Notes under the pieces: generated by a model
The model's input: the letters and a program-made list of their open reading frames with translations, nothing else
The model's database searches: none
Told to the model about the DNA's origin: nothing
Origin: Candidatus Brocadia sp.
GTDB lineage: Bacteria > Planctomycetota > Brocadiia > Brocadiales > Brocadiaceae
Direction of reading: 5' to 3'
Assembly (NCBI GenBank): GCA_011525665.1
Contig: WYAU01000099.1
Span: forward strand, 1 to 35,903
DNA length: 35,903 nucleotides
Part shown: positions 7,623-15,824 of the stretch, one piece after another
How the letters are laid out: every line of letters starts with the position of its first letter
Position numbering within the stretch: position 1 is the first letter of the stretch
Made by a program: the position numbers and the translations under genes

Positions 7623-10286
7623 CTACGCACTGAATTGAAACCCATTTTCCGTAAAGGTCTTGCAGCAGGCATTTACCACATCCGGATCGTAATGGATACC
7701 CTTTTTCTGTTCTATTTCCAATAAGGCTTTATTTATGCCAAGGGCTGGCCGGTATGGCCGATGATTACTCATAGCTTCAACCACATCAGCCACAGCTAAA
7801 ATCCTCGCCTCAAGGATGATCTCTTCTTCCTTAAGACTGCCTGGGTAGCCTGAACCATCTAACCTCTCTTGATGCTGAAGCACCGTCTGAGCAACCGGGG
7901 ACGGAAAATGTAAACCCTTTAATATGTCATAGCCAACCTTGGCGTGTGTTCTAATGATGGCAAATTCATAATCGTTCAGCCGGCCTGGTTTACTGAGAAT
8001 TTCTGCTGGTACAACTATTTTACCAATATCGTGGAGTAATCCGCTTATGCGAATGCCTTCAATCCGGTCCTCCGTAAAACCTATTTCTTTTGCTATGGCA
8101 CAGGCAAGTTGGGCCACACGTTTTTGATGTCCAGAGGTATAAGGGTCTCTCATTTCACTCATCAGAGATATTGCCTCAATTGTTCCATTTAATGTTTTTT
8201 TCAAATCTTCAAGACTCTGTTCCAATCTTTTCTCGAGCCTTAATGTTTTGACGCCAATGGCGATATCCCCTGCAATTTCCTTTAGAAATTCAATTTCTTC
8301 CTCTTGAAAGGCTTCTTTTTCCCCTGAATAAACCGTAAGGGTGCCTATAACATCCTGATTAAATATAAGTGGCAAAGAAGCAATAGAGTTATAACCCCTT
8401 TTCAAGATTTCATTTTTCCACGTATCAAGTTTGGAGTCATCTTCTGTATCCGTTATCACAACGGGTTGACTTGTTTTAATTGTGGTGCCTATCGGCCCTT
8501 TGCCGTACTCAGAATCGTCCCATCTGACTTTTATGGAAGAGAGATATCCCTCATTCACCCCAGCATGTGCGACGGGTTTTACATCAAAATTCCCTTTTTC
8601 GATCACCCCTATCCAGGCAAACTTTATACATTTCAGATCTAACAGGGAACTACAAACATTCTTGAAAAGATCTGCCTCGTTTTGAGATACCAACAGGGTC
8701 TGATTTATATTCCTGATTGACATCAGAAAGGAGTTTACTTTTCTAAGCTTTTCTTCTGCATACTTGCGCTCTGTAATATCATGCATTGCTACAACAGCTC
8801 CCATCTTTTTACCATCAGAACTAAAGAGCGCCTGTCCGCTGACTAATAACAGGCGTATAGCACCGTGCCTTGGAGCAATAACCATTTTGACGTGATGGAC
8901 TGTTTCTCCCTGTAGTGCCCGGAAAAGAGGGATTTCTTCCTTTTTCATACGCGTCTTTCCGTCGGGAAGATAAAGATCGTAGTATTCAGCCCACTGGTCG
9001 GCAGGAATTGATTCTACAGGAAGGCCATGAAACTCCTGCGTGGCCCGATTAAAAAGGGTAAGAACACCTTCAGCGTTGCATGCAACAATGCCATCTTTTA
9101 AATTCCAGAGCAAGGTTTTCAAAAACTCACTCTCGTGTTGTATTTTTTCCTCGGCTTTCTTTCGTTCGGTGATGTCAATGGCAAAACCAATTATACCAGT
9201 GATATTTCCTCTTTCATCCTTATAAGGGATCTTATCTGTTTGAACCCACCGTGTTCCTCTCTTGGTTTCTAACATCTCGATTATGTTTGTTTTGGGACGA
9301 CCAGATGCCATTACTTCTTTGTCGTCTTCCCAGTAATTCTTTGCCTGGTGAGGAAAAATATCAAAACATGATTTTCCCTCTATTTCTCCTTTGGGTAATC
9401 CCGTTGTTTCAGCAAATGTCATATTGACTTGAATAAATCGGTTCTCTTTATCCTTGTAAAATATCATTGCAGGTGAAGAATCAATTATAATCTGTAATTC
9501 TTCGCGTTGTTTACGAAGCACCTTTTCCGCATGCTTGTGTTCAGTGATATCTTTAATAACAGCAGCAAGGCCAATGGGCTTCCCTTTACGACTTTTTACC
9601 GCAAAAGCTGTAATTAATATAGGAACTCTTGAACCGTTTTTCCGGATATATTCCTTTTCATATTCAAAGGACTGTCCGGTCGTGATGATATTTTTCATGA
9701 TATCAGCTTCGGCTTGATGGTACTCAGGAGGGGTAAGTTCCTGGTATGTTTTGGCCAAAAGTTCCTCGCGGGAGTAACCAGTCAATGCGACAAAAGACGC
9801 ATTCACATCAACCAGGCGGCCTTCGAGATTTGCGTATCCGATGGCGTCTTTGGATGACTCGTATATGCCACGGAAACGTTCGTGCACTTCTTGCAATACT
9901 TCTTCAGCGCGCCTGAGATCGGCATTATCACGTCCCATGATATAAACAAGCATTTCACCGGATAAGGGAGCAAAACAAGTCCAGGAGAACCACCGATATG
10001 AACCATTCTTACCAATATACCGGTTTTCAAAACAGATGGTATCGATGCCGTTGGCCATTTTCTGCATTTGTGCAAGCGTGGCCACCCGATCATCCGGATG
10101 TACAAACGCAATAAAGGTTTGTGATAACAATTCATCTTCTGTGAAGCCGAGGATTTTCTCAAATGCTGGATTTGCACGCTTAAAGTACCCGTCTAGCCCA
10201 ACAATGGACAATAGATCCTGAGAGAAGGTAAAAAAGCGGTCAAGTTTCTCTTCCAAAAGCCCGTGTTCAGTCATATCGGTGATCAT
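7623..10286 (-). CDS. Multi-PAS/GAF/HD-GYP cyclic-di-GMP phosphodiesterase
   Basis: 887-residue predicted cytoplasmic sensor-effector. Four PAS/PAC units are visible at about 15-130, 137-255, 262-380 and 385-510, each ending in a DITE-like PAC segment (IKDITEHKHAE, FAIDITERKKAE, MHDITERKYAE). A GAF domain follows at about 530-680, then an HD-GYP output domain at about 690-880 with GLLHDIGKIVVP, QHQERLDGSGYPG and ILAVADVVEAMSNHRPYR. HD-GYP domains hydrolyse c-di-GMP, so the protein probably lowers c-di-GMP in response to small ligands or redox cues. The HD, HDIGK and GYP residues are intact. The start ATG 10286 has GAGGAG eight bases upstream. It is not obviously operonic with the pseudopilin 65 bp downstream. 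Confidence 0.9.
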   Translation of the reverse strand: MITDMTEHGLLEEKLDRFFTFSQDLLSIVGLDGYFKRANPAFEKILGFTEDELLSQTFIAFVHPDDRVATLAQMQKMANGIDTICFENRYIGKNGSYRWFSWTCFAPLSGEMLVYIMGRDNADLRRAEEVLQEVHERFRGIYESSKDAIGYANLEGRLVDVNASFVALTGYSREELLAKTYQELTPPEYHQAEADIMKNIITTGQSFEYEKEYIRKNGSRVPILITAFAVKSRKGKPIGLAAVIKDITEHKHAEKVLRKQREELQIIIDSSPAMIFYKDKENRFIQVNMTFAETTGLPKGEIEGKSCFDIFPHQAKNYWEDDKEVMASGRPKTNIIEMLETKRGTRWVQTDKIPYKDERGNITGIIGFAIDITERKKAEEKIQHESEFLKTLLWNLKDGIVACNAEGVLTLFNRATQEFHGLPVESIPADQWAEYYDLYLPDGKTRMKKEEIPLFRALQGETVHHVKMVIAPRHGAIRLLLVSGQALFSSDGKKMGAVVAMHDITERKYAEEKLRKVNSFLMSIRNINQTLLVSQNEADLFKNVCSSLLDLKCIKFAWIGVIEKGNFDVKPVAHAGVNEGYLSSIKVRWDDSEYGKGPIGTTIKTSQPVVITDTEDDSKLDTWKNEILKRGYNSIASLPLIFNQDVIGTLTVYSGEKEAFQEEEIEFLKEIAGDIAIGVKTLRLEKRLEQSLEDLKKTLNGTIEAISLMSEMRDPYTSGHQKRVAQLACAIAKEIGFTEDRIEGIRISGLLHDIGKIVVPAEILSKPGRLNDYEFAIIRTHAKVGYDILKGLHFPSPVAQTVLQHQERLDGSGYPGSLKEEEIILEARILAVADVVEAMSNHRPYRPALGINKALLEIEQKKGIHYDPDVVNACCKTFTENGFQFSA

Positions 10287-10984
10287 TGCTATAACTCCTC
10301 AAAAGTTATCCAGGATACCCGCGCCACCTTGATAAAACACGGCACGGGACGATATCCCTTCTTCACACGGTTCTTCGTATTATGCCCTTTGCTACCACTT
10401 TTGCCTGTTTTTTTTGTTTCTAAGTTTATTTCAAATTTTCAATAGAAAATTCCGCAATCATTTAAAAGCAATCTTGATACCAAATATTTAAGTTGATTTG
10501 TTTCAAAGGAATAAAAACGCAGGGGGTTAATAATGGCGGATGGGAAAGGTATGTACTCTAGTGGTCAAAAGGCAGAAGATAAAAGATTACCATATAAGTA
10601 TTGCAAATTGGTTAATCTGAAGTTGGTGAGTTTTGTTTATTTAACAGGGATGGGCAGTATAGATTGGATAAATCTCGTGCTTCATATAAATAATAAAACG
10701 TTAACGGATGCCTAATTGCAACACATGTGGTCTAATCAAAACTACTGCGTGAGGAAATGTTTAAAAAATACACATGGCGTTTAAAAATTGGTATTTAAAT
10801 GTGATTTATACCCTGAATTCGCATCAAATAGACCGCTCCCCTGTCCGAAGAGATAAGAAACCCAAGAGCAAAGTTAGCATGGTTCATAAGATAAGAAAGT
10901 AACATTGCATAGATTTACAATGAATAAACCTCCCGCATGGTTTAGCCCGTACGGGAGGTTTTACTGTGTCCTATATAAATTCAA
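10287..10984. other. Long intergenic region between convergent/divergent units
   Basis: About 700 bp. A possible 60-codon reading frame at 10533-10715 has no recognisable features and is not annotated. The only clear element is the terminator hairpin at 10926-10961. The stretch around 10820-10870 (AAATAGACCGCTCCCC) vaguely resembles the repeat upstream of selD. Confidence 0.5.
10926..10961 (-). terminator. Rho-independent terminator of the multicopper oxidase gene
   Basis: AAACCTCCCG pairs perfectly with CGGGAGGTTT over a 16-base loop, about 24 bases past the multicopper oxidase stop on the minus strand, followed on that strand by a T-rich run (TTTATTC). Confidence 0.75.
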
Positions 10985-12262
10985 TCAATGTTCTAATGGA
11001 TTATACGGTTTGCTTTCTTTGACGAGCGGTTCATCAGGCTTCGCCACCTTTGTTTTTGATCTTACATCAAAAATCGTCAATGCACCCATAGGATATTTAC
11101 CTGTTGAGACCATACCCCGAAGGTTATGGTCATGCATAATCGTTATGCCAGCACCCAGATTGCAGGATAAGCACTTCCTCTGGCTTGCAAAGTGGGGAAT
11201 TTTCACCAGGACATCAATTCGTTCACCACTTGCAATACACAGCGTGTCTTTCTCATAAGTACTCTTTAATTTCCTTCCATCCTGCGCGATTACTTCCATG
11301 TGGTATCCATGCGGATGAGGAGCAAACACGTGGTCTGAACCAATAGCCATAAAACGTATCAGGACTGTTTCATCTTCATATGCCACAATCCTCGAACGGG
11401 GGTCGTTTATTATCGAACGGGGATGATAGAGATTATCGGTAAACGTCCTGCCATTAATCAGGAAATAATCGGCCTTCCAATCCTGAAGTCCATGTACAAC
11501 ACCCGTCTCCTGCAACTGCTCATTCGCCGTTGAGGATATCTCGCTGAAGAATATGGTATAGTCCCTGTCGTACTTATACCCATAAGCGGTCTTTGTCCTA
11601 TCCTGATGAATAATGATGGGGAAGTACATTCCTGCCAAGATATGATTGAAACTGTCCACGTGACAGTGTCCCATGAATGAACCTTCATATTGTGGAGTTA
11701 ATTCGTAAGTAAAAGATTTATGTTCCAATACGGGGTCTACCGGCAGAGAAGGAACACCATCAACCGCAGGGGTTAAATCCAGGCCATGAAAATGAATGGT
11801 ATGCGCAACGTGATTTATCCCAGAATGTTCACCTGCGCAATGGATACCCGTATTGTGTAACGTGATCCGCGCCTTTTCCCCAACGAAGAGATGCAGCGGG
11901 TCGCTGGGTACCTTAACAGGCTCTAATAATCGTTCCACTTCCTCTTTTGTTTTTACTTCTCCCACATCCTTAAAGCTGCCTTTGGCATGTGTATAACCCA
12001 TAACCCATACCAATTCGCCATTGGTCATCTCTATATATCCGTCTGTTGTGTACAGGTGAAATTCCCAGACGCCGTCTTTCGTGCGCTCGCCCAGGATATC
12101 ACCATTGGTTATATTGATTAAATCTTGTTCTTCCTCACTCAAACTCCACACCTCTGCCTTTTTTACCTCTTCAGCAAAGACATTTGGTACTGTCGTGTAT
12201 ATCATAAAGCCTAAAATCAATGCTGTAGTTATCCATCCCACCAGTTTCGGTAACGCCTTCAT
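10985..12262 (-). CDS. Periplasmic two-domain multicopper oxidase
   Basis: 425 residues with a signal peptide (hydrophobic 9-28, cleavage near VFA-EE at 30). All four HxH pairs of a trinuclear copper centre are present: HFH (157-159), HCH (199-201), HPH (316-318) and HDH (377-379). A type-1 copper set is seen only in the first domain: C200, H207 and M212 in HCHVDSFNHILAGM, with two extra residues between Cys and His compared with laccases. The second domain has Asp instead of the type-1 Cys. This matches two-domain multicopper oxidases with T1 in domain 1 (type C), relatives of both small laccases and NirK. The substrate (metal ion, phenol, nitrogen compound) is unknown. It is preceded by a five-codon leader ORF and has its own terminator. 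Confidence 0.85.
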   Translation of the reverse strand: MKALPKLVGWITTALILGFMIYTTVPNVFAEEVKKAEVWSLSEEEQDLINITNGDILGERTKDGVWEFHLYTTDGYIEMTNGELVWVMGYTHAKGSFKDVGEVKTKEEVERLLEPVKVPSDPLHLFVGEKARITLHNTGIHCAGEHSGINHVAHTIHFHGLDLTPAVDGVPSLPVDPVLEHKSFTYELTPQYEGSFMGHCHVDSFNHILAGMYFPIIIHQDRTKTAYGYKYDRDYTIFFSEISSTANEQLQETGVVHGLQDWKADYFLINGRTFTDNLYHPRSIINDPRSRIVAYEDETVLIRFMAIGSDHVFAPHPHGYHMEVIAQDGRKLKSTYEKDTLCIASGERIDVLVKIPHFASQRKCLSCNLGAGITIMHDHNLRGMVSTGKYPMGALTIFDVRSKTKVAKPDEPLVKESKPYNPLEH

Positions 12263-12321
12263 TTCAGTTTCCTTTCCTTTAAAATTAAAGAGACACAGAG
12301 TAATGCATAAGCGGATAACAC

Positions 12322-12339
12322 TTAATTGAACTGACGCAT
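12322..12339 (-). CDS. Five-codon leader ORF upstream of the multicopper oxidase
   Basis: AAAGGAGGTACT (12343-12354 on the minus strand) is the best Shine-Dalgarno in this region, four to five bases before an ATG that encodes only MRQFN and stops, 60 bases ahead of the oxidase start. It could be a regulatory uORF, a standby site or the stub of a broken gene. No function is claimed. Confidence 0.35.
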   Translation of the reverse strand: MRQFN

Positions 12340-12410
12340 AGAGTACCTCCTTTCATTGTCCTGCCGGCTGATCTCCTCTTTCTTTGTGATTGTTATTTAT
12401 AGCGGATAGA

Positions 12411-12830
12411 TTAAATTCCTCCGCAATTTTTTCTTTTGAAAAGGGTATTTTGAATAATCAACTGTTGCTTATCCCATAATTTTTCTAGTATCGACTCTAA
12501 CTCCCCTATATTTACCGGCTTTGTCAAATAATAGTCTGCGCCGCATCCCGTTGCATCGGTCGCTGTTTTTCCGGAACTATAGGCTGTGGTAACCACTATT
12601 GCTATTGGTTCTGGTATTTTTTTTACTTCCTGTATCAGGGACAATCCGCCCATACCGGGTAATTTCATATCTGTTATGACGATGTCAAACTTTTCCCCGG
12701 AGAGAAGACGTAAAGCTTCATAAACCGATACAACACCACATACGGAGAATCCATCGCGCGTCAATATCTTTACCATGCCATCAAGGGTATTTTTATCGTC
12801 ATCTATCAGGAGCAACTTAGGCTTGGCCAT
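12411..12830 (-). CDS. Stand-alone response-regulator receiver, truncated paralogue of the nearby NtrC-type regulator
   Basis: 139-residue REC domain with the acidic pocket LLLIDDDK, phosphoacceptor D54 in VITDMKLPGMGG, and the K of LTKP. It closely parallels the receiver of the sigma-54 activator at 14314-15669, sharing LLLIDDDKN, ITDMKLPGMGGLSLI and even the linker QQLI.QN. It then stops where the AAA+ domain would begin, ending in a Lys/Cys tail. It therefore looks like a partial duplicate that lost its output domain. It may act as a phosphate sink for the kinase at 15825 or be decaying; the conserved Thr/Ser and Lys are intact. The start ATG 12830 is chosen by alignment with the paralogue; no clear ribosome-binding site is seen. 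Confidence 0.8.
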   Translation of the reverse strand: MAKPKLLLIDDDKNTLDGMVKILTRDGFSVCGVVSVYEALRLLSGEKFDIVITDMKLPGMGGLSLIQEVKKIPEPIAIVVTTAYSSGKTATDATGCGADYYLTKPVNIGELESILEKLWDKQQLIIQNTLFKRKNCGGI

Positions 12831-12908
12831 AACGATTAACAAAAAGAAAACTTTAATAAATATGCAATAAGTCAGATTCTTGCACCGGTAATATTTTTCA
12901 CAGGATAA

Positions 12909-13106
12909 TTACAGGCGGTGCTTTATGCTGTCTTTCGGGCAAAACTGAGCAGCCCGCTTTATCTTTTCACTGTGAGGGGCAATATCAACACCTTCCTTTA
13001 CTTGTGGTCCGACCGTTTCAATAAAATCGATAACCTCAGAAGCTTCCTCGGCGCACATTGCGCACTTAATACAACTTTCCTCAAACCAAACAGCGGGTTT
13101 CTTCAT
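12909..13106 (-). CDS. Single-cluster 4Fe-4S ferredoxin
   Basis: 65-residue electron carrier. CIKCAMC (C12, C15, C18) plus the distant C56 in QFCPKDSI form the one-cluster pattern CxxCxxC...CP of the Fer4_13/Thermotoga-type ferredoxins. The start ATG 13106 follows GGAGGG at normal spacing. It lies 107 bp downstream of the protoglobin gene on the same strand and probably in the same transcript, so it may supply electrons to the globin heme or to the neighbouring oxidase. This is an inference from position only. Confidence 0.85.
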   Translation of the reverse strand: MKKPAVWFEESCIKCAMCAEEASEVIDFIETVGPQVKEGVDIAPHSEKIKRAAQFCPKDSIKHRL

Positions 13107-13213
13107 TTATTATTCCCTCCTCAGGACGTCTTCCCCCCGCGTAACCAAGCTGCACGCGGGGGAAAAATATCCGTTTGCTTAAAATATCTTCCTTTCCGTA
13201 CTATTTCAGCGCA

Positions 13214-13867
13214 TTACATCCAGGGACCAAAATAATCGATGTGGTAAATATCGATAATTATCCAGAAAAGTTTCGTCCACGCGGTCGTTATCCTGCGGAG
13301 TTTTTCCGGATCATTTTTTAGTTCCTGGGCAAAGAGATTAAATAAATACTGATGTATGTATCCCCAGAGAGCAAGATTCAGCCTTACCGGTATATAAAGG
13401 TCTTCAAAACCAAAGATGGGCACGTGTACAGCTCCCACCCAGCGTACAAAATTCCAGAACTCTTCATCCCATTTACATTCCAGTATTTTCAGCAAAAATC
13501 TTTGCTGCCTTGCCCTGCGGATATCGACATATTCTTTGGCTATCTTCCCCGTTTCATCCCTGAACCACCTGGACAGCCACGGATCATTTATAAGTTTTTC
13601 ATAATAAATGTGGTCAAGAATCGCCTTCAGGTTTGCAGCAATAACATCCTTTGATTCCTTAATAGCCGCAGTGTCCTTGTCGGTAAAGTTGACACACTGT
13701 GCCATGTATTCGTAACGTTTCATTATATCCAGACTCGTATCACGATAAAGATTCCATGCCCTGTTGAATTCAGGAACATCCAGAACGGGATTGCGCTTAC
13801 CTGCCGAGATCTTCTTCTCTGCCTCCATCGGAAACATTTTCATATAAGCATCTGACATGATTGACAT
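13214..13867 (-). CDS. Protoglobin-like heme protein
   Basis: 217-residue single-domain helical protein matching the protoglobin / globin-sensor pattern. RWVGAVHVPIFGFEDLYIP (~142-160) gives the proximal His at H148; the upstream helix ILDHIYYEKLINDPWLSRWF and the C-terminal ITTAWTKLFWIIIDIYHIDY fit the family. Protoglobins bind O2, CO and NO. No output domain is attached, so it would be a gas-binding or NO-handling protein rather than a self-contained sensor. ATG 13867 is chosen because GGAGGAG lies nine bases upstream; a further ATG at 13888 would place that Shine-Dalgarno inside the gene. It heads a minus-strand run with the ferredoxin, REC protein and multicopper oxidase. Confidence 0.72.
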   Translation of the reverse strand: MSIMSDAYMKMFPMEAEKKISAGKRNPVLDVPEFNRAWNLYRDTSLDIMKRYEYMAQCVNFTDKDTAAIKESKDVIAANLKAILDHIYYEKLINDPWLSRWFRDETGKIAKEYVDIRRARQQRFLLKILECKWDEEFWNFVRWVGAVHVPIFGFEDLYIPVRLNLALWGYIHQYLFNLFAQELKNDPEKLRRITTAWTKLFWIIIDIYHIDYFGPWM

Positions 13868-14313
13868 AACTATTCTCTCCTCCTTCAAAAACCGAAAAAT
13901 GTGAATTTAATATTATCGCGTTTGTCCGCACGTATAATCTAATCTGACAACGCTGTGTTGGCTGACATGGCCCCCCGATATACACAGATATGTTGAACTA
14001 CATACACACCCCCCTCCCATGAAAACAGTTGACATTATCCTTTCTGAAGAACACCCAGGACAAAGAGCGCCATTGCACGCATCCTTACCCGAGGATATTC
14101 ATGTTGCTTATACATGAATAACAAAAGAGATGCCAGTCAAAATGCCAAACCGGACAAAAGTCGTATGTGGTTTGCTAATTAGTGTTTGTGCTGTATGCGC
14201 GGGTGGTTTGCGTGGTAGACCGAAAGAAATGATTTGATAAAAAAAAAGGGTTATATGAAAATTTTGCGAAAATCCTGGCATGCAGGGAAAAGATGTTTGA
14301 AAAAATTTCGCCT
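13868..14313. other. Regulatory gap between protoglobin and sigma-54 activator genes
   Basis: About 445 bp without a supported gene. It should hold the promoter of the protoglobin unit on the minus strand. I looked for a -24/-12 sigma-54 site (TGGCAC-N5-TTGC) there and found no good match. An inverted repeat TATTCATG (14096-14103) / CATGAATA (14113-14120), with nine bases between, is a possible operator. Confidence 0.5.
14096..14120. promoter_or_regulatory. 8-bp inverted repeat, possible operator
   Basis: TATTCATG and CATGAATA form perfect arms around nine bases, about 230 bp ahead of the protoglobin start. The arm symmetry would suit a dimeric activator such as the sigma-54 regulator encoded next door. 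Purely positional. Confidence 0.3.
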
Positions 14314-15669
14314 CTAACCCCACTCCTTTACCTTGTATTCTATTTTTCTGCTTGAAATGCCCAGTATTTTTGCGGCTTCTTTCTTGCTTCCCTGCGTCAT
14401 CCGGAGTGTCTTCTGGATAATTTCCTTTTCAGCTTCTTTTAGCGAGGTTCCGAGCGGAATTTTGATTGTTGAAACATCTTCCTTGCTTGGCAAAATATTT
14501 TTCGGTAAGTGGTCTGCGGAGATCATATTTTTTTTACACAGGACAATAGCCCTTTCCACGACATTTTCCAGTTCCCTCACATTTCCTGGCCAGTGGTAGG
14601 CGCAAAGCGCATCCATTGCATCGGGAGCAAAACCCTCGATTTCTTTTTTATATTTTTTGGTATATTTAATAACAAAAAAATTAGAAAGGATGGGAATATC
14701 GTCCCGCCTTTCCCGCAGTGGCGGGAGGTGGATAGTGATGACATTCAGGCGGTAAAACAGGTCTTCCCGGAATCTTTCCTCCGAGACCTCTTTTTCGAGG
14801 TCCCGGTTCGTCGCCGCAATCAACCGCACATCAACCTTTAGGGTTTTTTCGCCTCCGACGCGCTCAAATTCGCCCTTTTCCAGGACGCGGAGGAGTTTCA
14901 CCTGTACCTTTAAGCTCATCTCACCCACCTCGTCCAGGAAAAGTGTGCCCTTGTCTGCCATCTCAAACCGGCCTTTTCTGGACTGAACGGCACCGGTAAA
15001 TGCGCCTTTTTCGTGGCCGAAAAGCTCGCTTTCCAGCACTCCTTCTGACAATGCGGCACAATGCAATGCGACAAAAGGATTGCTTGCCCTTTCGCTTCGG
15101 CAATGAATGGCGTTTGCAATGAGTTCTTTGCCCGTCCCCGTTTCACCTAAAATCAGTATCGAAGCCGTACTGGGGGCAACGTCCTCTATCATATGAAATA
15201 TTTGCTGCATCTGAGGCGCGCTTCCCACGAGTTCGGTAGATTTATTCTTGTCCCTGAGTTTCTCCTTTAATATCCGGTTTTGAGTGATCAACTGCTGTCG
15301 TTCCCATAATTTTTCCAGAACCAAATTTAATTCTTCCACATTGATCGGCTTGGTCAGGTAGTCATCGGCCCCGCATTTTATGGCTTCCACGGCCGTTTTT
15401 ACAGAACTGTAAGCGGTAATAACCACAATTGCGGCCGATGCCTCTTTCTTTCGTATTTCATGGATCAGCGATAGTCCCCCCATCCCTGGCAGCTTCATGT
15501 CCGTGATTATGATATCAAAATCTTTCCGGGAGAGGAGATGTAAGGCTTCATAGCCCGATGCAACACCGGAAACAGGATATCCGTCATGCGCTAATAACTT
15601 TACCAATCCGTTCAGTGCATTTTTGTCATCGTCTATGAGTAACAACCGCGGTTTTGACATAGGATTCAT
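14314..15669 (-). CDS. NtrC-family sigma-54-dependent response regulator
   Basis: 451 residues in three parts. The receiver (~6-125) has the IDDD pocket and phosphoacceptor D57. The AAA+ domain (~150-385) has Walker A GETGTGKE, the sigma-54 contact loop GAFTGA, Walker B GTLFLDEVGEM and FYRLNVI. A C-terminal Fis-type HTH ends at the C-terminus (GSKKEAAKILGISSRKIEYK). It would activate sigma-54 promoters when phosphorylated by the kinase encoded just upstream. ATG 15669 is chosen over 15717 and 15660 because AAGG sits five bases ahead. The protoglobin, ferredoxin and oxidase genes downstream are natural candidate targets, but no -24/-12 site was recognised. Confidence 0.93.
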   Translation of the reverse strand: MNPMSKPRLLLIDDDKNALNGLVKLLAHDGYPVSGVASGYEALHLLSRKDFDIIITDMKLPGMGGLSLIHEIRKKEASAAIVVITAYSSVKTAVEAIKCGADDYLTKPINVEELNLVLEKLWERQQLITQNRILKEKLRDKNKSTELVGSAPQMQQIFHMIEDVAPSTASILILGETGTGKELIANAIHCRSERASNPFVALHCAALSEGVLESELFGHEKGAFTGAVQSRKGRFEMADKGTLFLDEVGEMSLKVQVKLLRVLEKGEFERVGGEKTLKVDVRLIAATNRDLEKEVSEERFREDLFYRLNVITIHLPPLRERRDDIPILSNFFVIKYTKKYKKEIEGFAPDAMDALCAYHWPGNVRELENVVERAIVLCKKNMISADHLPKNILPSKEDVSTIKIPLGTSLKEAEKEIIQKTLRMTQGSKKEAAKILGISSRKIEYKVKEWG

Positions 15670-15824
15670 AAATACCTTGATGCAGGGAATTTTACCCTGT
15701 TGTCGGGGGACAGGCATCCTGCCTCTCGCTATTGCAAAGGAAACCTTACGATGTTAAAAACCCCGCACATGCGTTCAAAATAATACGATGGCCCTTGGAT
15801 TTTGCCTTTTAAAGCCAGACGGTG

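Noticed and set aside
10533-10715. 60-codon open frame in the long intergenic region
   Set aside because: No recognisable features, weak ribosome-binding site, and amino acid composition typical of AT-rich non-coding DNA.
13868-14107. Sigma-54 (-24/-12) promoter upstream of the protoglobin gene
   Set aside because: No TGGCAC-N5-TTGC-like match found on the minus strand by eye, although the neighbouring activator makes one plausible.
14108-14323. 71-codon minus-strand frame after the sigma-54 gene
   Set aside because: No homology pattern, overlaps the 3' end of the regulator gene, no ribosome-binding site.
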